Part shown: piece after piece, positions 60,024 through 64,000 of the stretch | Numbering within the stretch: the first letter of the stretch is position 1 | Layout: every line of letters starts with the position of its first letter | Source: Pedobacter steynii | GTDB lineage: Bacteria > Bacteroidota > Bacteroidia > Sphingobacteriales > Sphingobacteriaceae | NCBI RefSeq assembly: GCF_900103665.1 | Contig: NZ_FNGY01000005.1 | Location: forward strand, 504,223-568,222 | Reading direction: 5' to 3' | DNA length: 64,000 nucleotides | Notes under the pieces: generated by a model | What the model saw: only the letters and a program-made list of their open reading frames with translations | The model's database searches: none | Told to the model about the DNA's origin: nothing | Made by a program: the position numbers and the translations under genes

Positions 60024-61565
60024 ATGCAAAAAGAAATAGAAATTACGCTTGCTCCGGAAGATGTTGGGGAGGAAGCTCAGCTCAAAAACAGTCTTTCTCA
60101 GGCTTTAAATGTCGATATCTCTAAAATTAGGGGATATAAAATCCTTAAAAGATCCATTGATGCCCGTTCCAGAAAGGTGATTTATCGTTTGCAGGTCAGG
60201 GCTTTTATTGAAGAGGAGCCGGTGACCGAAGTTTTCGCGGTAAATTATCCAAATGTCAGTAATAATAAACATGTAATCATTGTAGGCGCCGGACCAGCAG
60301 GTTTATTTGCTGCATTGCAGTGTATCGAAAACGGACTGAAGCCGATTGTTTTGGAACGTGGTAAAGATGTGAAGCAACGGAGACGCGATTTGGCAGCGAT
60401 CAATAAAGAAGGTATCGTAAATACGGAGTCTAACTATTGTTATGGTGAAGGCGGGGCAGGAACTTATTCTGACGGCAAGCTTTATACCCGCTCTAATAAA
60501 CGTGGCGATATCAATAAGGTATTGCAGATCTTTGTGGAGCATGGCGCCACTGATGATATATTGGTGGATGCAAGGCCTCATATCGGGACGAATAAACTTC
60601 CGCATATCATCACTGCCATCAGGGAGCGTATCCTGAATGCAGGCGGAGAGGTTCGTTTTGATCAAAAGGTAACCGATATCCTGGTTGACTTTGGGAAAAT
60701 TAAAGGAGTTCTGGTGAATGGGCATGAGCAGCTATTGGCTGATGCAGTGATTCTGGCAACGGGGCACTCTGCAAGAGATATTTATGAATTGTTACACCAA
60801 AAGAATATTCTGGTTGAAGCCAAGCCTTTTGCATTAGGAGTGAGAATTGAACACCCACAAGCGATTATTGATGCGGCGCAATACCATTGTGACATTAGAA
60901 GCGAATTCCTGCCCCCTGCTTATTATAGTTTGGTGGAGCAGGTGGGGAGCAGAGGCGTGTTTTCTTTTTGTATGTGTCCCGGTGGGATTATTGCTCCTTG
61001 CGCGACTTATGAAAATGAGATTGTGGTGAATGGTTGGTCTCCTTCCAAAAGGAATAATCCATTTGCTAATTCCGGAACTGTCGTGCAGATCACGCTGGAA
61101 GATGTAAAGGGAGATGATCCTTTAAGAATGATGCATTTTCAGGCAGAGATCGAAAAGACTGCATTCCAGCTCGGAGGAGGAAACCTGGTGGCACCCGGAC
61201 AACGGATGGTGGATTTTGTAGAAAATAGAATTTCAGCTGACTTGCCTAAGAATTCTTACTTGCCAGGTACAAAAAGTGTAATGCTTAAGGAAACACTTCC
61301 GGATTTTGTAGCGTCGAGTTTAAGGAATGCATTGCCACTTTTTGGGAAAAAGATGAGAGGTTATTACACCAATGAGGCTATTCTTGTAGGTGTGGAAAGC
61401 AGAAGTTCATCGCCTGTGCGTATTCCAAGAGATAAAGAGACTTTTCAACATCCTCAAATATCAGGGCTATTTCCCTGTGCGGAAGGAGCAGGTTATGCAG
61501 GTGGAATTGTTTCTGCGGCAATTGACGGGGTAAACTGTGCAAATGCAGTCTTAAAATACATTTAA
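60024..61565 (+). CDS. FAD-dependent oxidoreductase (BFP/HI0933-like, NAD(P)/FAD family)
   Basis: 513 residues from ATG 60024 (MQKEIEITLAPEDVGEEAQL). After an N-terminal domain of about 75 residues comes the FAD motif VIIVGAGPAGLFAALQCIENG with LERGKDVKQRRRD, then YGEGGAGTYSDGKLYTR, a second ATGHSARDIYELL, and a C-terminal FPCAEGAGYAGGIVSAAIDG, the typical FAD-closing block. A FCMCPGGIIAPC cysteine group lies around 315-326. The family is widespread and mostly uncharacterised (often called uncharacterised FAD-dependent dehydrogenase); no substrate is evident. It has its own promoter; dinB follows 38 bp later. Confidence 0.88.
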   Translation: MQKEIEITLAPEDVGEEAQLKNSLSQALNVDISKIRGYKILKRSIDARSRKVIYRLQVRAFIEEEPVTEVFAVNYPNVSNNKHVIIVGAGPAGLFAALQCIENGLKPIVLERGKDVKQRRRDLAAINKEGIVNTESNYCYGEGGAGTYSDGKLYTRSNKRGDINKVLQIFVEHGATDDILVDARPHIGTNKLPHIITAIRERILNAGGEVRFDQKVTDILVDFGKIKGVLVNGHEQLLADAVILATGHSARDIYELLHQKNILVEAKPFALGVRIEHPQAIIDAAQYHCDIRSEFLPPAYYSLVEQVGSRGVFSFCMCPGGIIAPCATYENEIVVNGWSPSKRNNPFANSGTVVQITLEDVKGDDPLRMMHFQAEIEKTAFQLGGGNLVAPGQRMVDFVENRISADLPKNSYLPGTKSVMLKETLPDFVASSLRNALPLFGKKMRGYYTNEAILVGVESRSSSPVRIPRDKETFQHPQISGLFPCAEGAGYAGGIVSAAIDGVNCANAVLKYI

Positions 61566-61603
61566 TAGAAACAGATTTAAAATTGAGTTGTTTATAATGC
61601 AGA

Positions 61604-62065
61604 ATGATTGATTTTGCTAACGAATTAAGAAAAGCATATTCTGGTGATGCCTGGCACGGCAATAATATATCAACGGTTATTGCCGTAGTAAAAGTAGGGC
61701 AGGCCTTTGCGCATCCAATCCCCGGCGCACATTCTATTGCTGAATTAGTGTTGCACCTGAGTTCCTGGACGGAGGAGGTAATTTCCAGGTTATCCGGGAA
61801 CCTGCCTAAAGAGCCATCAAAGGGGGATTGGCCAGCGCCATTGGGGCAAACCGAAACACACTGGAAAGCTATCCTGACTGATTTTAATCGGGTAAACGAG
61901 GATTTACTGATTTTAGTGGCTCAATTTTCTGAAGAACAATGGTCCGCTAAATTGTTTACCGGACCGATACCAATAACGACGTTGAGTCATTTTGAACTGT
62001 TAAACGGTTTAATTCAGCATCATGCTTATCATGGAGGGCAAATCGCCTTACTATCGAAATTTTAA
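61604..62065 (+). CDS. DinB family protein
   Basis: 153 residues. Four-helix DinB fold with metal ligands: HSIAELVLHLSSWTEEVI contains the first His and LIQHHAYHGGQIALLSKF the other two. DinB/YfiT-type proteins are thiol-dependent or hydrolytic enzymes of unknown substrate. It lies 38 bp after the FAD oxidoreductase and 4 bp before the CoA-binding protein gene, so these three are probably one transcript. Confidence 0.9.
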   Translation: MIDFANELRKAYSGDAWHGNNISTVIAVVKVGQAFAHPIPGAHSIAELVLHLSSWTEEVISRLSGNLPKEPSKGDWPAPLGQTETHWKAILTDFNRVNEDLLILVAQFSEEQWSAKLFTGPIPITTLSHFELLNGLIQHHAYHGGQIALLSKF

Positions 62066-62069
62066 AATT

Positions 62070-62429
62070 ATGAGTAATACCTTAATTATAGGGGCTTCCC
62101 CGAATCCAATGCGTTATGCTTATAAGGCTGCCCATATGTTAAAAGCTAAAGGGCACGACATTATAAATGTAGGAATAAAGAAAGGTGAGGTTGCAGGAGT
62201 GGTGATCGAACAGCCGGGACTGCCGTATAATGATATAGATACCATTACCTTATATGTAGGAGAGGAGATACAGCATTTGTATTATGATTATATTCTTGAG
62301 ACAAAACCCAGGAGGGTAATTTTTAATCCAGGAACAGAAAACCCGGAACTGGAAGCGCTACTGAATAATAATGGCATAGAACCGGTAGAGGCTTGCACTT
62401 TGGTTTTATTGGCTACAGGGCAATATTAA
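62070..62429 (+). CDS. CoA-binding domain protein (YccU-like)
   Basis: 119 residues from ATG 62070 (MSNTLIIGASPNPMRYAYKA); the frame upstream is inside dinB. The CoA_binding_2 pattern is visible: GASPNPMRYAYKAAHMLKAKGHDI, then INVGIKKGEV, DTITLYVGEEIQHLYYDYI and PRRVIFNPGTENPELEALL ending with a conserved Cys in EACTLVLLATGQY. A small Rossmann-type nucleotide-binding protein of unknown role. Confidence 0.9.
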   Translation: MSNTLIIGASPNPMRYAYKAAHMLKAKGHDIINVGIKKGEVAGVVIEQPGLPYNDIDTITLYVGEEIQHLYYDYILETKPRRVIFNPGTENPELEALLNNNGIEPVEACTLVLLATGQY

Positions 62430-62594
62430 ATTTCCAGCCTAGGCATAGGATTTCATTTTATTTTTTATGGTGAACTGGACTTGTTGTACAGGCTTGTCGA
62501 GATGTAGTTGTTGTCTTTTCGTGAGCTGATTTTGCCTGGCCGGAAGCCAAGTCAGGACTGGTTTGGAACAACGAGCAGTCAAGGCGGGATCAGC
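62430..62594. other. Intergenic, nothing recognised
   Basis: No gene, hairpin or promoter that I can support in this stretch, which leads into the repeat element at 62595. Confidence 0.5.
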
Positions 62595-62677
62595 CGCGGA
62601 TAGAACAGGGATCAAACACGGAATTTGTCCCTGTTCTATCCGTGTTCTATCCCTGTTTGATCCCTGTTCTATCCGCG
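62595..62677. repeat. 24-bp perfect inverted repeat built of iterated TGTTCTATCC units
   Basis: Bases 62595-62618 are the exact reverse complement of 62654-62677. The 35-bp centre holds further copies of the same word: TGTTCTATCC occurs forward at 62632-62641, 62643-62652 and 62665-62674 and in reverse at 62598-62607. The variant TGTTTGATCC alternates with it. Such nested, near-identical units suggest a dispersed intergenic repeat (REP/MITE-like) able to fold into alternative long hairpins. No flanking transposase. Confidence 0.8.
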
Positions 62678-63240
62678 TTTTATTCGAAGCAATTTTCAGC
62701 CTGTTTGGCGTTCGTTTTTAATATAGTTCGTCCTGGTCTGACTATACAATCTTTACTATTTTTAAAAAACTTCCTACTGTAACCTTTGTTTAGGAACAGA
62801 GAGCCAGCTCTGGTAATAGATTTATCCTGCTTTGTCCCGATTTAAGTTAATCTAAAGGGGTATTAAAATTAAGGATGCCTATGTAGTTTGTTTGCCTCTT
62901 CTTTGTCTTGTATCTTTATATTGCAAGATCCTTCTTAATGCATTCCTGATTTGTCTTGATGGCGTATTCGATTCAGACCTTTAATTGTTTATACTAGATT
63001 CATTTGTATTCCATTTGGGATGAGTTGTTACTTTTCCGGATGGTTAGTGTAGCGATTAATTTCACTAATCAGATTGGCTTTGCTGATCTGAATGCGCCTG
63101 TTAAAAGTGTAATCGTGCTTTTGAATCCAAAAAAACGTTAAAATCCATTATAATTTGTCGGACAGTGCAACGGTAATCTTGAATGGAGCAACACTGGAAG
63201 GAATGAAAAAGTAGGATTTCTGATATAATCCGGATTAAGA
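62678..63240. other. Intergenic, only weak coding remnants
   Basis: No supported gene. Two short overlapping frames occur: a 33-codon frame from ATG 63040 (MVSVAINFTNQIGFADLNAP...) and, after a frame change near 63138, a stretch ending NLSDSATVILNGATLEGMKK with a stop at 63213. The second could be the tail of a decayed gene. Confidence 0.4.
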
Positions 63241-63248
63241 AGGATTGG

Positions 63249-63287
63249 GCCTGCAAGTTTTGCAGGGCTTTTTTGCAGGGCTTTTTT
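63249..63287 (+). terminator. Terminator with duplicated 3' arm and T run
   Basis: GCCTGCAA (63249-63256) pairs with TTGCAGG (63260-63266, then GC) over a 3-nt loop, followed by six T's; then the unit GCAGGGC-TTTTTT is repeated (63275-63287), so a 13-bp tandem copy gives two possible 3' arms and two T tracts. Confidence 0.7.
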
Positions 63288-63547
63288 GTGGAATAGACAT
63301 ATTGTATGCTCTTTCCAGTTTTTATATCATGGGATCGCTTCTCTATATAATATATATAGGTTGATTGTGGGCTGTCCCTTGTTTTATAGGTCGTATAAAT
63401 AGATTGATTTGTATCCTAATCCTCGTTTTATTGACTGCTTGTGGTTGATTGTGGGTTGGTGTACATCTTATATTAAGTCTGTTTGATGTTTTTCTTGTTG
63501 TAAATCATGTGGTTAGGGTGATGATACAATTATAATGGTTGAATTGT

Positions 63548-63577
63548 TTTGAGAACGGTTAAATTTTCCTACTTTTG
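63548..63577 (+). promoter_or_regulatory. Strong promoter P1 of presumed rRNA operon
   Basis: TTTG (63548-63551), 18-bp spacer, TACTTTTG (63570-63577), followed by GCATCCCG. Both halves match the Bacteroidota consensus. The next ~420 bp to the window end contain no start codon with a long frame. Confidence 0.6.
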
Positions 63578-63714
63578 CATCCCGCTTCGGAGGAAGAGAA
63601 AGATTGAGATTGATACAGAGAGAAGGATTTGAAAGATTGCAGTAGAGATATGTCAGAAGTTGTTTTGACCGGTTTAGTTACCAAATAAAACAATTAAAAA
63701 AGTTTAATAAAAAG

Positions 63715-63745
63715 CTTGACAATACCAAAAAGATTTCTACCTTTG
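63715..63745 (+). promoter_or_regulatory. Strong promoter P2 of presumed rRNA operon
   Basis: CTTG (63715-63718, within CTTGAC), 19-bp spacer, TACCTTTG (63738-63745), followed by GCAGTCCC. The layout repeats that of P1 about 168 bp upstream. Confidence 0.65.
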
Positions 63746-64000
63746 CAGTCCCAACAAAAACGGGGGTTACCAAACGGAGTTTGATAACAAAAACAAAAAG
63801 ACTGAAACGATCAGGAGTTTGAAACTGAAACCAGGAACATTAAGACCTGGAAGAAACAGAAAGCGAAAGATTGCAACATAAAAGAAGATCCGTGAGGTGA
63901 TTCGCAAAGTTCATTAAAGAGATGTCATTTATAGCGTAGCGAGGTAAGATAGTACCGTTTCAAAGTACATGAAAACCAAAGCTATTTTTTCAAGTCAGAA
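63746..64000 (+). ncRNA. Probable 5' leader of an rRNA operon (16S gene expected just past the window)
   Basis: A purine- and A-rich untranslated stretch with no useful frame follows P2. It includes a GAAAGATTGCA word shared with the P1 leader, a small CCAGG/CCTGG hairpin (63831-63850) and AAAGTTCATTAAAGAGATGTCATT, resembling leaders before 16S genes in Sphingobacteriaceae. The 16S gene itself is not in the window, so this is inference from tandem promoters and composition. Confidence 0.5.

Noticed and set aside
62595..62677. CRISPR array
   Set aside because: Repeats are nested and inverted with no spacer-like unique segments of constant length, and no cas genes are near.

Overview
The window looks like a gene-dense chromosome segment of a Bacteroidota bacterium, most likely family Sphingobacteriaceae (Pedobacter or a close relative). 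The signs are SusC/SusD outer-membrane pairs, a DUF5686 protein, GIN-domain (DUF2807) and LemA/TPM proteins, UDP-galactose-epimerase-type threonine dehydrogenase, and repeated TAnnTTTG -7 promoter elements with TTG/TTTG -33 elements. These assignments come from motif recognition, not from a database search.

Layout. (1) 1-4687, minus strand: two transcription units, split by a terminator at 2265-2299, encode a sugar isomerase/epimerase (cut by the left edge), a Gfo/Idh/MocA oxidoreductase, a GMC flavoprotein and a Tat-exported gluconate-dehydrogenase-subunit-3-like lipoprotein. This is a plausible periplasmic sugar-oxidising set. (2) 4947-6651, plus: threonine dehydrogenase and a YebC/PmpR regulator. 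(3) 6652-24475, minus: a polysaccharide utilisation locus. A membrane-bound propeller/Y_Y_Y/LuxR regulator is followed by SusC, SusD, a LamG lipoprotein, two tandem GH144-type enzymes, an unknown secreted protein, a GH43-like protein with discoidin and FN3 regions, an SGNH hydrolase and a GH3 beta-glucosidase, ending at a clear terminator (7483-7516). Tandem GH144 plus GH3 points to beta-1,2-glucan as the substrate. (4) 24491-32293: tRNA hydroxylase TrhO, a wrecked SDR pseudogene, a C1B cysteine peptidase, a 2-hydroxyacid dehydrogenase, an S24-type repressor divergent from an unknown protein, and a DUF5686 outer-membrane protein. (5) 32436-45066: housekeeping genes kbl, pheS, rlmD, ispH, hemH and waaA, with a histidine-less Rieske-like lipoprotein, a TetR regulator, a 36-residue small ORF behind a full consensus promoter, and an acyltransferase/glycosyltransferase pair. 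(6) 45130-50189: a nucleotide-sugar cluster (UDP-glucose dehydrogenase, UDP-glucuronate decarboxylase, GalE, unknown, RfbB). (7) 50246-59510: ABC permease, SufA-type protein, methylmalonyl-CoA mutase catalytic chain, dnaA with an upstream DnaA box, NUDIX hydrolase, the lemA-TPM-TPM set and an expansin-like lipoprotein. (8) 60024-62429: FAD oxidoreductase, DinB protein and CoA-binding protein. (9) 62430-64000: about 1.6 kb without convincing genes, holding a striking inverted-repeat element, a terminator with a duplicated arm, and tandem strong promoters with a long leader that look like the start of an rRNA operon lying just beyond the right edge.

The most interesting items are the inferred beta-1,2-glucan locus with its unknown secreted protein and its neighbouring oxidoreductase set, the promoter-backed 36-aa ORF, the cysteine-only Rieske-like lipoprotein, the 24-bp inverted repeat at 62595-62677, and the run of genes whose -7 box sits almost on the start codon (probable leaderless transcripts).
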